Shown here piece by piece: positions 1 to 8,126 of a stretch of 53,780 nt of DNA. How positions within the stretch are numbered: position 1 is the stretch's first letter; each line of letters opens with the position of its first letter. The position numbers and the translations under genes are program-made. The stretch covers positions 1 to 53,780 of the forward strand of contig CALAZI010000098.1 in the NCBI GenBank assembly GCA_937895955.1, read 5' to 3'. The notes under the pieces were generated by a model that was given only the letters and a program-made list of their open reading frames with translations, was not told the DNA's origin and did no database searches. Source of the stretch: an uncultured Alphaproteobacteria bacterium. GTDB lineage: Bacteria; Pseudomonadota; Alphaproteobacteria; Caulobacterales; Parvularculaceae.

Positions 1-1145
1 CGAACGAACTCGCCGGAATTCGCCTTGAAGACGTCAAGCGACATATCAAGATTGAGCGCGACAAGATAAGGATCCTCGCCGCCCGTCACCTCAATCAGCT
101 GGCTCTCGCCGCGCAGCTTGATGCGGTCGACCACGTCGCGCGATTTCGGGTCGATAACCCAGACCTCGTCAGCGCCCGTATCATGATCGTCAATCGTGTC
201 CGTTGCGCGCATCAAGACAAAGATGCGGCCTGCATCGTCGGAGGAAATCAACTGCCAGCCTGAGGGTAGGCGCTTTTCCGGCTTCTTGCCCTTCATAAGG
301 CCGAACAGCCTTTTGCCGCCCGCCGCGCCTTCCGGAAGCGCGATCGGCCAGGAATCGCCAACGACCACCTCGTCGCCGCTAAGATCGATTTCCTGGATCT
401 TGCCGTGGTAAGTCGGAAAATAGCCGACGCCGTCAATGATCGCCGGGCGCGTGAACATCGGCTCGTTGTCGATGTCATGAAACGGCTCGCTCATCGTTTG
501 CCCGACCCGCCGACCGTTTTCGTCAAGCTTCGTGGAAACGACGCCGCCATTGCCGCAAAGGCTTGCAAACCCGCGCCCTTTCAGCGCGAACGCATGAACG
601 CATCCCGGGATGTCGACATCGCCGACGACCTTTCTGGCCTTCAGATCGACAATGGTGACTGATGAAGCGGGCGTGAAATTGAAAACATAGGCGAAACGCT
701 CATCCGCAGAGAGTTGAAACGACCCTATTTCCGTGAGCGTCTGGGCGCGCTTGCCGCCGGGCAGCACGACTTCGCCGATGGGATTCAGGGTCGTCTTGTC
801 GTAGATCGTAAGAACGTCGGTGCGCGCGCCGCGATGACCGCGCTCATAAAAGGTTTCGACGACATATAGTTCAGGGCGCGTCTTGGCCTGCGCGAAATTG
901 CCGAACTGCGCCGAACCGAGCGCGCCGCGATGATGATCCCATTCATGACCGACGTCGGTGATGACGACCTTGCCGCTCTCAATGCCCCAGAAATTCCCGT
1001 CGACGAGAAAGACGAAACTGTCCGGATATTCAGCCGGAAGAGTGCGGACGACATTTGTCGGCTCAACCGGCAATTCGGCGGCTGCGAAGGTCGACGCCAG
1101 CCCGAGACACGAGGCGACGCTGAACAAAATGCGTTTAAAGTGCAT
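1..1145 (-). CDS. Amine dehydrogenase heavy (beta) subunit, 3' end cut by window edge
   Basis: Reads from ATG at 1145 to the window start without a stop, 381 codons. A signal peptide (about residues 1-23, ending in AAAE) implies periplasmic export. The rest resembles the seven-bladed propeller heavy chain of methylamine and aromatic amine dehydrogenases (Me-amine-dh_H family). Recognisable pieces are a segment around DIPGCVHAF followed by a second cysteine, and PTYHGKIQEIDLSG, which matches the heavy-chain TYTGKIHQIDLS. Family alignment suggests only about 20 residues are missing. In known systems this subunit holds the TTQ light chain, which oxidises a primary amine to aldehyde plus ammonia and passes electrons to a cupredoxin or cytochrome. 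The light chain and maturation genes would lie beyond the left edge. It could be mauB-like or aauB-like; the substrate is unknown. Confidence 0.85.
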   Translation of the reverse strand, partial: MHFKRILFSVASCLGLASTFAAAELPVEPTNVVRTLPAEYPDSFVFLVDGNFWGIESGKVVITDVGHEWDHHRGALGSAQFGNFAQAKTRPELYVVETFYERGHRGARTDVLTIYDKTTLNPIGEVVLPGGKRAQTLTEIGSFQLSADERFAYVFNFTPASSVTIVDLKARKVVGDVDIPGCVHAFALKGRGFASLCGNGGVVSTKLDENGRRVGQTMSEPFHDIDNEPMFTRPAIIDGVGYFPTYHGKIQEIDLSGDEVVVGDSWPIALPEGAAGGKRLFGLMKGKKPEKRLPSGWQLISSDDAGRIFVLMRATDTIDDHDTGADEVWVIDPKSRDVVDRIKLRGESQLIEVTGGEDPYLVALNLDMSLDVFKANSGEFV

Positions 1146-1191
1146 GGCGCCCTTCCCTTCAGTGCGCCGCGCCGGCGCACCCTGCCATATC

Positions 1192-1207
1192 TAGGACCAT
1201 TGTCCTA
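1192..1207. promoter_or_regulatory. Inverted repeat TAGGAC-N4-GTCCTA, candidate TetR operator
   Basis: A perfect 6-4-6 inverted repeat 47-62 nt upstream of the amine dehydrogenase ATG. The identical half-sites recur at 2054-2069 in front of the tetR gene. Two further half-sites follow here, GGAC at 1212-1215 and GTCC at 1222-1225, each 10 bp after the previous one, so they would lie on one face of the helix. Assignment to the TetR protein at 1298-1984 is inference from position and repetition. Confidence 0.7.
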
Positions 1208-1297
1208 AATTGGACTTTGCCGTCCTTTGCCGCAAGCGTCAAGGCGCTTGGCTTCCTGGGCCAACGCAAAGGCTTTCCTTGGCATAATCGGCGAAAA

Positions 1298-1984
1298 TCA
1301 GGAGGCCGCGCGCCGGTCGGAACCGCCGGCCGCAAGCTTGAGCCCTCGAATCGTCGCCGAGTCGATTGATCGGACAAGGCTGAGCAGGCTGTAGGCGGCG
1401 ATATTGGCGATCGCGGGACCTGCGGACGCCTTCTCCCGCTTGTGTCCGATGAACATCGTATGCCCTTCGATCGAGGCGGAAATGAACAAGGCGAGGAGGT
1501 CGCGATCCTTTTTGGCGAGGTCCGGCCGCAATTCGGCGATGACGCGCGCGAAGGCGTCCCGTTCGATTTCGTAAATGTGGGACATTTCGCGCGCCGCGAA
1601 TTCGTCATGGCTGGCGAGCGCCCATAGAGCTGGAAAGAACCCCGTGGTTTCCTTGGTCGACAAATCGCCGACGACGAAGCGGATCATCTCCTCCAGGCGC
1701 TGCTCGGGCGAGCGTTCGGGATCTTCGGCGATGCGATCAAAATCCTCGACATAGCCCTGGATGACCGCCTCCAGCAGATCATGCAGCAGATCTTCCTTGT
1801 TGCCGTAGTAATAAGAGAGATTGCCGACCGTCATTTTCGCGCGATCCGCAACATTGCGCATCGTGAGACGCGGATACCCTTCCTCGACCAGCACGTCGCG
1901 CGCGGCGGACAGAATTTCGGTCACCGCCTGCTGGCCGCGCAGCGAAGCGGAGTTATCGCGTTTTTGAGGCCTGAGCTTTCGCAT
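1298..1984 (-). CDS. TetR/AcrR-family transcriptional regulator
   Basis: A 228-residue TetR-type repressor. The N-terminal helix-turn-helix is clear: RDVLVEEGYPRLTMRNVADRA is followed by VGNLSYYYGNKEDLL, the usual recognition helix and YYY/F-x-N/S-K region. The C-terminal ligand-binding half has no family signature that tells the ligand. The frame extends upstream to a TTG at 2020, but ATG at 1984 has a purine-rich GGGA just before it and gives a normal N-terminus. The gene sits between a P450 gene and an amine dehydrogenase gene on the same strand. The same inverted repeat occurs upstream of it (2054-2069) and upstream of the dehydrogenase (1192-1207), which suggests autoregulation and control of amine oxidation. 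Whether it also controls the P450 is not visible. Confidence 0.9.
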   Translation of the reverse strand: MRKLRPQKRDNSASLRGQQAVTEILSAARDVLVEEGYPRLTMRNVADRAKMTVGNLSYYYGNKEDLLHDLLEAVIQGYVEDFDRIAEDPERSPEQRLEEMIRFVVGDLSTKETTGFFPALWALASHDEFAAREMSHIYEIERDAFARVIAELRPDLAKKDRDLLALFISASIEGHTMFIGHKREKASAGPAIANIAAYSLLSLVRSIDSATIRGLKLAAGGSDRRAAS

Positions 1985-2053
1985 GTCTTCCCGTCGCGCT
2001 CCCCTTCGCGGCGACGACAAGTTTGACCGATCCGCAACGGGGCTGCAACAGAA

Positions 2054-2069
2054 TAGGACAAAAGTCCTA
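2054..2069. promoter_or_regulatory. Inverted repeat TAGGAC-AAAA-GTCCTA, candidate TetR operator
   Basis: A second perfect copy of the 6-4-6 palindrome, in the gap between the P450 stop codon and tetR and 70-85 nt upstream of the tetR ATG at 1984. Its spacer (AAAA) differs from the copy at 1192-1207 (CATT) while both half-sites are identical, which argues for protein binding and against a chance duplication of the segment. Confidence 0.7.
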
Positions 2070-2115
2070 GAAATTCACGCTATCGTTATCGCTTTTGGAA
2101 GGAATCAAAAGCGCT

Positions 2116-3366
2116 TTAGAACGCAACAGGATAGGAAAGATAGCCGCGGAATCGCGCGCGACGGCCGCGCTTGGCCTCACCTGATTTGCGAATTTCCGGC
2201 GCGCGCGCAATCAGCTTCGAAATGGCGATTCGCCCTTCAATGCGCGCCAGCGTCATGCCGGCGCAAGCGTGAATGCCGCCGCCGAAGGCGAGATGACGGT
2301 TCGGCGTCCGACCGATATCAAGCCTGTCAGGGTCCGGAAACTGCGCCGGATCGCGATTGGCGGCGCCGATGCACAAAGTGACAAGCGCGCCCGCCTCAAG
2401 CGTTACGCCGCCTATTTCAACAGGTTCGAGAACGCGGCGATTGCCGAGCTGATTTGAACTTTCAAACCGTAAAAACTCTTCAACCGCCGTTTCGATCAGA
2501 TCCGGATTTTCTCTCAGACGACGCATCTCTTCCGGATGGTCGATAAGCGATGCGATCGCGTTGCCGATCAGATTGGTCGTCGTTTCATGGCCGGCGTTCA
2601 AAAGAAAGATGCAGTTTTGAATGAGTTCGACGGGGCTTAACCGTTCGCCGGCTTCCGTTTCCTCGGCGAGCAGCATGCCGAGCACGTCGCCGCCGGCGAG
2701 CTTTCCCTTCCTGAAACGCTCGATATGCTCCTTAAGATAGAAACTGAAATCCTCAACCGACCGATTGCCCCAATCAAGCGCTTCCTTCGTCGGCGCAGGC
2801 TCAAGCGCGCCAAGGATCGACAAAGACCAGTCGCGCAAGGGGCCGCGCTCGTCTTTCGGCACCGCCAGCATGTCGCCGATGATTTCGACGGGAAGCTGCG
2901 CGGCGAAATCCGTGACCACATCCATCCCGCCGCGCGCAAGCGCCTCATCAAGCAGCCTGTCAACAAGCGCTTCAAATCGCGGTTCCAATATCTTCAGGGC
3001 GCGCGGCGTAAAAGCCGGCGCGAGAAGCCGGCGGACGCGCGTGTGATAAGGCGGATCGTTGAATACGAGGCTCGTCGTGTGATGGAGATAGAGCGGCGTA
3101 TCGCCGAATTTCGGCCTGAACTCGACCTTCTTGTCGGAGCTGAACCGCCGGTCGCGGTAAACGGCCGCCAGATCGTCATAGCGCGTCAGGAGAAAGCTGC
3201 CGTCAGGCTGACGATGAACAGGATCGATCTCACGCAGTGCGCGGTAAGTCGGATAGGGATCATCGAGAAACGCGGCGTCCGCCTTCCGGAGGTCAAAAGC
3301 CTTGACGCGCTCTATATCGTCTTGAGACCAGATCTGCATCGTCATCGGCGTCGCCGCTCTTATCAT
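2116..3366 (-). CDS. Cytochrome P450
   Basis: A soluble bacterial-type P450 of about 416 residues. The haem-binding loop FGGGIHACAGMTLAR carries the axial Cys at about residue 368. The I-helix oxygen-activation motif AGHETT is at about 258-263 and the K-helix ExxR pair at about E297/R300. No membrane anchor is seen, so it is cytoplasmic and needs separate electron donors; no ferredoxin or ferredoxin reductase gene is in the window. The open frame begins at a GTG at 3387; ATG at 3366 is preceded by a close AGGGGG, and later ATGs at 3345 and 3339 are possible. It lies upstream of tetR and the amine dehydrogenase on the same strand, so it may serve the same catabolic route. The substrate cannot be read from the sequence. 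Confidence 0.93.
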   Translation of the reverse strand: MIRAATPMTMQIWSQDDIERVKAFDLRKADAAFLDDPYPTYRALREIDPVHRQPDGSFLLTRYDDLAAVYRDRRFSSDKKVEFRPKFGDTPLYLHHTTSLVFNDPPYHTRVRRLLAPAFTPRALKILEPRFEALVDRLLDEALARGGMDVVTDFAAQLPVEIIGDMLAVPKDERGPLRDWSLSILGALEPAPTKEALDWGNRSVEDFSFYLKEHIERFRKGKLAGGDVLGMLLAEETEAGERLSPVELIQNCIFLLNAGHETTTNLIGNAIASLIDHPEEMRRLRENPDLIETAVEEFLRFESSNQLGNRRVLEPVEIGGVTLEAGALVTLCIGAANRDPAQFPDPDRLDIGRTPNRHLAFGGGIHACAGMTLARIEGRIAISKLIARAPEIRKSGEAKRGRRARFRGYLSYPVAF

Positions 3367-3468
3367 TCCCCCTTGATTCGTCGCCACTCTAACGCGCGGA
3401 AGCCGCCGTAGGGAATGTCGTTCGGCGCCGGACTGTTTTCCAGACCGGATTTTCGCTATTGCCGCCGC

Positions 3469-5910
3469 ATGGATGTTTTGCCGATTGATGAGGCGATGCC
3501 GGCGATACGCGCCGCGCTTGACGCCGGCGCACGCCTTGTCCTGGCCGCGCCGCCCGGCGCCGGCAAAACGACGCGCGTCCCGCTTGAACTGGTTGCGGAA
3601 CGCTGGCTCGACGGAAAACGCATTCTCATCCTTGAACCCCGCCGCATCGCCGCGCGCATGGCGGCCGAACGCATGGCGGCGCGTCTTGGCGAGAGACTGG
3701 GCGTGACGGTCGGCCTCTCGACTCGCATCGACAGAAAAATCTCATCGCGAACGCGCATAGAAGTCATCACCGACGGTCTCTTCACGCGCCGCATCCTCTC
3801 AGATCCGGAGCTTTCCGGCGTCGGCGCCGTTCTGTTCGACGAATTCCATGAGCGATCCTTGAATGTCGATCTCGGCCTTGCGCTGGCGCTTGACGCGCAG
3901 GCCGGCTTGCGGCCCGATCTTCGCCTTGTCGTCATGTCGGCGACGCTCGACACTACGCGCATCGCCGCCGCGATCGACGCCCCTGTCATCGAAAGCGCCG
4001 GGCGGATGTTTCCCGTTGAAACCGTCTATCTCGGCAAAAGCGATGAGCGCGTTGAAGATGCGACGGCCCGCGCGGTGCGCCGCGCGCTCCGCGAATGCGC
4101 GGGCTCCATTCTCGTTTTTCTGCCGGGGATGGGCGAAATCCGGCGCACGGCGGAACGCCTTGAAGATCTTCCCGGCGACGTCTCTGTCGTCCCGCTTTAC
4201 GGCGCGCTTTCTCCGGCCGAGCAGGATCGCGCCGTCGCGCCGGCGCCGGCCGGATTTCGCAAAGTTGTTCTGGCGACCGATATTGCTGAAAGCTCGCTGA
4301 CGATTGAAGGCGTTGATGTCGTTATCGATGCGGGTCTTGCGCGCGTCCCTGATTATGACGCCGCGAGCGGCGGCGTTCGATTGATCACGCGGCGCGCTTC
4401 CCGCGCCAATGTCGATCAGCGTCGCGGCCGCGCGGGCCGTTTGAGGCCTGGCGTCTGCTATCGCCTGTGGGATGCGGAAGCGACCAAAGGCCTGACGGCC
4501 GAACCCCAACCGGAAATCCTCAACTCAAATCTCGCCGGTCTCATCCTCGCGCTCGGCGAATGGGGAGAGCGCGATGCGACGCGCCTTACATGGATTGATC
4601 CGCCGCCGACCGGCCGCCTCTCCGCCGCGCGCCGCGAACTTGAGGAAATCGGCGCAATCGACAAGGACGGCAGGCTAACGCCGCGCGGTCGAACGATTGC
4701 GCAATTGCCGCTGGAACCGCGCCTTGCAGCGATGATCGCAGGCGTTGAAAGCGACGGCGAGCGCGGTCTCGCCGCAGAACTTGCGGCCTTGTTGAGCGAG
4801 CGCGGTCTCGGCGGCGACAGCGTCGATCTCCGCGACCGGCTGCAGCGTTTTCACCGGGACGCCTCGCCGCGCGCGCGGGCGCTGCGCGACCAGGCGGCGC
4901 GCTGGGCGAATACGAAGGAGCGTGCAAGCGTTGAGGACGCAGGACGCATCATCGCGCGCGCGTCGCCAAAAATGATCGCGCGCGCAAAGACAGGCGAGCC
5001 GGGCGCCTTTCTTCTCGCCGGCGGTCGGGCGGCGCAATTGAGCAAGGATGACCATTTGTCAAAAGAACGTTGGCTCGCTGTCGCCGAGATGACCGGCGCC
5101 GCCGCAGGCGCGCGCATACTATCGGCCGCGCCGCTTTCAGAAGCCGACGCCTTCGAGTTCGGAGGCGTTGAGACCGCCGACATCGCCGAGTTCGACGTTG
5201 AAAAGCGCCAATTCAAGGCGCGCCGCGTGAAGCGTCTTGGCGCAATCATCCTCGCTGAATCGCCCTTGCCCGCGCCGAAGGGCGAAGCGGCGCGGACGGC
5301 GCTGATCGATGCCGTCGCACGGCATGGTCTCGATATTCTCGGCAATGCGTCCGTAATCCGGGAGACGCAGGCGCGCATCAATCTGTTGCGCAAGCATGAT
5401 GAACATGACTGGCCCGATTTCGGCGATGATGATCTTATCGCGCGCGCCGGCGAATGGCTGGCGCCGCTGCTCGGCGATCCGCCCACTCTCGACACCCCTG
5501 CTGAAGCGGGCATCCGGCGCAATCTCGCGGCTTTGCTTGACTGGCGGACGGCGCAGCGCCTGAATTCGTCTGCGCCCCTCACAATGGAAACGCCGGCCGG
5601 CCGAACGCTGCCGATCGATTATCTAAGCCCCAACGCTCCGATCATTGAGGCGCGCGCCCAGGAATTTTACGGGCTCAGCGCCCATCCGACGATTGCGGAT
5701 GGCCGAGTTCCGCTGACTGTTTCGCTTCTTTCGCCGGCGCGACGCCAGATTGCATTGACGAAAGATCTGCCCGCCTTCTGGTCCGGCGGCTATCGCGACA
5801 TGGCGAAAGACATGCGCGCGCAATATCCGAAACATGACTGGCCGGACGACCCCGCCGCTGCGCAAGCGCATGAAGGCAAGACCAAGGCGCGCCTCGCCCG
5901 CGAGACGTGA
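3469..5910 (+). CDS. hrpB: ATP-dependent DEAH-box helicase HrpB
   Basis: A DEAH/RHA-type RNA helicase of about 813 residues, the usual HrpB length. Visible motifs in order are Walker A GAGKTT (residues 30-35), DEFHERS (Walker B), MSAT (motif III) and QRRGRAGR (motif VI), followed by helicase-associated and HrpB-specific C-terminal regions ending in the family's DWPDDPA-type stretch. The frame is open back to ATG 3415. I chose ATG 3469 because MDVLPIDEAMPAI matches the family N-terminus; neither start has a well-spaced ribosome site. The cellular role of HrpB is poorly defined; an RNA-related function is inferred from its DEAH relatives. It is divergent from the P450 gene and ends 4 nt before the stop of the convergent aminotransferase gene. 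Confidence 0.93.
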   Translation: MDVLPIDEAMPAIRAALDAGARLVLAAPPGAGKTTRVPLELVAERWLDGKRILILEPRRIAARMAAERMAARLGERLGVTVGLSTRIDRKISSRTRIEVITDGLFTRRILSDPELSGVGAVLFDEFHERSLNVDLGLALALDAQAGLRPDLRLVVMSATLDTTRIAAAIDAPVIESAGRMFPVETVYLGKSDERVEDATARAVRRALRECAGSILVFLPGMGEIRRTAERLEDLPGDVSVVPLYGALSPAEQDRAVAPAPAGFRKVVLATDIAESSLTIEGVDVVIDAGLARVPDYDAASGGVRLITRRASRANVDQRRGRAGRLRPGVCYRLWDAEATKGLTAEPQPEILNSNLAGLILALGEWGERDATRLTWIDPPPTGRLSAARRELEEIGAIDKDGRLTPRGRTIAQLPLEPRLAAMIAGVESDGERGLAAELAALLSERGLGGDSVDLRDRLQRFHRDASPRARALRDQAARWANTKERASVEDAGRIIARASPKMIARAKTGEPGAFLLAGGRAAQLSKDDHLSKERWLAVAEMTGAAAGARILSAAPLSEADAFEFGGVETADIAEFDVEKRQFKARRVKRLGAIILAESPLPAPKGEAARTALIDAVARHGLDILGNASVIRETQARINLLRKHDEHDWPDFGDDDLIARAGEWLAPLLGDPPTLDTPAEAGIRRNLAALLDWRTAQRLNSSAPLTMETPAGRTLPIDYLSPNAPIIEARAQEFYGLSAHPTIADGRVPLTVSLLSPARRQIALTKDLPAFWSGGYRDMAKDMRAQYPKHDWPDDPAAAQAHEGKTKARLARET

Positions 5911-5914
5911 TCGC

Positions 5915-7213
5915 TTACTCGATGGCGCCGATCGCGGATTCAATGATGTCCAGACCTTCTCGAACCTCATCCGCCGTGATCGTCAAGGGCGGTGCGATGC
6001 GGTTAACATTGCCGTGAAGCCCGCCGCGTCCGATCAGCAGGCCGCGCGCGCGCGTTTCTTCAAGCAGCGCCAGCGAAACGGCGGCGTTCGGCTTCTTTGA
6101 ACCCGGCTCGACGAATTCCAGGCCTTGCATCAGCCCCTTACCCCTCACCTCGCCGATCGTTTCCGATTTTGCGGCGATCTTCTCAAGTCCGGCGCGCAAT
6201 TCGCGGCCGCGCTCGAGCGCATTACGCTGAAGATCGTGTTTCTTCAGATATCGCAGCGTCGCCAGCGCGCCGCGCGTCGACAAGGGATTGCCGCCGAAGG
6301 TCGACAGCGAATTCACCTTGAAACAATTCATCACCTCAGCGCGCGCGATGACCCCGCCGATCGCAAGGCCGTTTCCAAGCCCTTTGGCGAATGTGATGAT
6401 GTCGGGCGTCGCGCCATGCGCCTGATATCCCCAAAAATGCTCGCCGGTTCGACCCCAGCCGGTCTGCACTTCGTCGCTGATGAAAAGGATGCCCTTTTCT
6501 TTCAGCACTTTCTGGAATTCGCCGAACAAGCCGTCAGGCGGCGTGCCAAAACCGCCGACGCCGGTGATCGGTTCGGCGATCAGGCAGGCGACGTCGCCGG
6601 CCGACGCGACGTCAAGAAGCTCTTTAAGGTCGTCGACGCAGGCGTCGATATAATCGGCGCCTTTCAGATGACCGAAAGGACTGCGGTAAGGGTAGCTCCC
6701 ATGAATGTAGGTCACCATGAACGGCGACAGCGAGGACGGCGACCATGTCGCATGACCGGTCACCGGCACCGTCGACATCGTGCGGCCATGGTAGGAATAA
6801 CGCATCGCCAGGACCTGATTGGATCGACGATACGCGGTCGCGAGCATCAGCGCCGCATCATTGGCCTCGCTGCCGGACGAAGTGAAGAAGACGCGCGCAT
6901 CGGGAATGCCGGACAGTTCGGCGATCTCCTCGGCGAGTTCGACCTGACTATCGATTAGATAGAGCGTCGACGTATGAAGGATTTTCCCCGCCTGATCGCG
7001 GATTTCATCGACGATTTCCGGCACATTATAGCCAATCATATTGGTGAGGATGCCTGCGAAAAAATCGAGATATTGCGCGCCGGTCGAATCCGTCACGCGC
7101 CGGCCTTCGCCCGAAACGAGCGAGATCGGCTCCTTGTAGTAAAGACCGAGCCAGGAAGGCATTACGGATTTATGCCGTTCCAGCAAAGAGCGCGAATTTT
7201 TGATTTGTCCCAT
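5915..7213 (-). CDS. Class III (PLP-dependent) aminotransferase
   Basis: A complete fold-type I, class III aminotransferase of 432 residues. The PLP phosphate region TSSGSEANDAA is at about 111-121, the cofactor-binding Asp is D247 in ISDEVQTGWGRTG, and the Schiff-base Lys is K277 in FAKGLGNG. Overall pattern (MGYNVPE-like N-terminal region, WGYQAHG) resembles the AGXT2 / beta-aminoisobutyrate / 4-aminobutyrate group; the amino donor cannot be fixed from sequence. The start ATG has GGAG at a normal distance. It is the last gene of a probable three-gene minus-strand unit with the unknown membrane protein (25 nt gap) and the TonB-dependent receptor, so it may act on a compound imported by that receptor. 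Confidence 0.92.
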   Translation of the reverse strand: MGQIKNSRSLLERHKSVMPSWLGLYYKEPISLVSGEGRRVTDSTGAQYLDFFAGILTNMIGYNVPEIVDEIRDQAGKILHTSTLYLIDSQVELAEEIAELSGIPDARVFFTSSGSEANDAALMLATAYRRSNQVLAMRYSYHGRTMSTVPVTGHATWSPSSLSPFMVTYIHGSYPYRSPFGHLKGADYIDACVDDLKELLDVASAGDVACLIAEPITGVGGFGTPPDGLFGEFQKVLKEKGILFISDEVQTGWGRTGEHFWGYQAHGATPDIITFAKGLGNGLAIGGVIARAEVMNCFKVNSLSTFGGNPLSTRGALATLRYLKKHDLQRNALERGRELRAGLEKIAAKSETIGEVRGKGLMQGLEFVEPGSKKPNAAVSLALLEETRARGLLIGRGGLHGNVNRIAPPLTITADEVREGLDIIESAIGAIE

Positions 7214-7238
7214 CAGGGGCTCCAGCTTTTGAAGTGAC

Positions 7239-8069
7239 TCATGAAATCTCGCCCGCCGCGCGCTTTTTCGCCGTTTCTTCCTGCCAGGCGAGCATGTTCA
7301 TCTCGATGAAAAAGAAAGCGACGAGCCAGACGAAGGCGTCCCAGGCGTCGAGCGGCGCATCGAGCGCCCACCAATAAATGACGTTGACCAGCAAGATGAC
7401 GTACAAGAACGCTTTGAAGCTCTTATAGGCGAGAAAGAATTTCGTGCCGATGAGCTTTGAAGATTTCAGATAAATCTCAAGCTCAAGGATCACGACGATC
7501 AACACCCAGACGGATGCGTTCAGGACGTCGGTCCAGGCGAGGCGTTTCATGACGCCAAGGTTTTCTGTCGAGATGAAGGCGCCATGCGCAGGGTGAACCA
7601 ATGCGCCGCCGGCGAGCGTTCGACAATTTTCAGCGTCGAGATCGACGTAATCGTCAAGACCGCGCGCGAGCGTTGCTCCCGTGTCGACGAGGCCGCACGG
7701 ATCAGCGCCCGCATAGGCGGCGTAACCGTAGGCTTCGTCCAGCGATCCTATATATCCGTACAGAGAATAAAGGATCAGCGCCCAGCAGACGAAACTGACG
7801 ATCGAAATCGTCCGGTCCACCCAGCCTTTGATCTTCTCATCCGGTATGACGTAGGTTTCCAGCTCCAGCATGATCAGCAAAACGAGCCAGGCGGCCGTAT
7901 CGATCGAGTCGGCGTAAGCGATGATGATGTCGCCGGGTTTCAGCCCGTCAGGGTAAAGATGCCCGACCGAAGCGAAATTCTCGACGAAAAACGCAACGGT
8001 GTTGATCGCGAGCAAGGCGTAGATGGCGTATTTGAACGCCTGAAAAACGATCCCAGTCCTGATCAGCAT
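7239..8069 (-). CDS. Unknown membrane protein with three repeated two-helix units
   Basis: I do not recognise this 276-residue protein. Six probable membrane helices lie at about residues 8-28, 59-74, 88-107, 184-200, 217-236 and 244-260. They form three similar pairs. The second helix of each pair has a Trp, seven to eight hydrophobic residues and an acidic end: W61 with LELE 68-71, W188 with LELE 195-198, W248 with IEMN 255-258. The first helices share an F-K-x-F/Y-hydrophobic-N character (FKYAIYALLAIN, FKAFLYVILLVN). The long loop between helices 3 and 4 is acidic and has two cysteines, C125 and C149. No signal peptide or catalytic motif is seen. It is 57 nt downstream of the TonB-dependent receptor and 25 nt upstream of the aminotransferase, so a transport role is a reasonable guess only. 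Confidence 0.8.
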   Translation of the reverse strand: MLIRTGIVFQAFKYAIYALLAINTVAFFVENFASVGHLYPDGLKPGDIIIAYADSIDTAAWLVLLIMLELETYVIPDEKIKGWVDRTISIVSFVCWALILYSLYGYIGSLDEAYGYAAYAGADPCGLVDTGATLARGLDDYVDLDAENCRTLAGGALVHPAHGAFISTENLGVMKRLAWTDVLNASVWVLIVVILELEIYLKSSKLIGTKFFLAYKSFKAFLYVILLVNVIYWWALDAPLDAWDAFVWLVAFFFIEMNMLAWQEETAKKRAAGEIS

Positions 8070-8126
8070 TGCACGTTAACGCCGACTGGACGGGGCATGC
8101 CGTTTCTCTTCGCTTAACAGCGCTCG

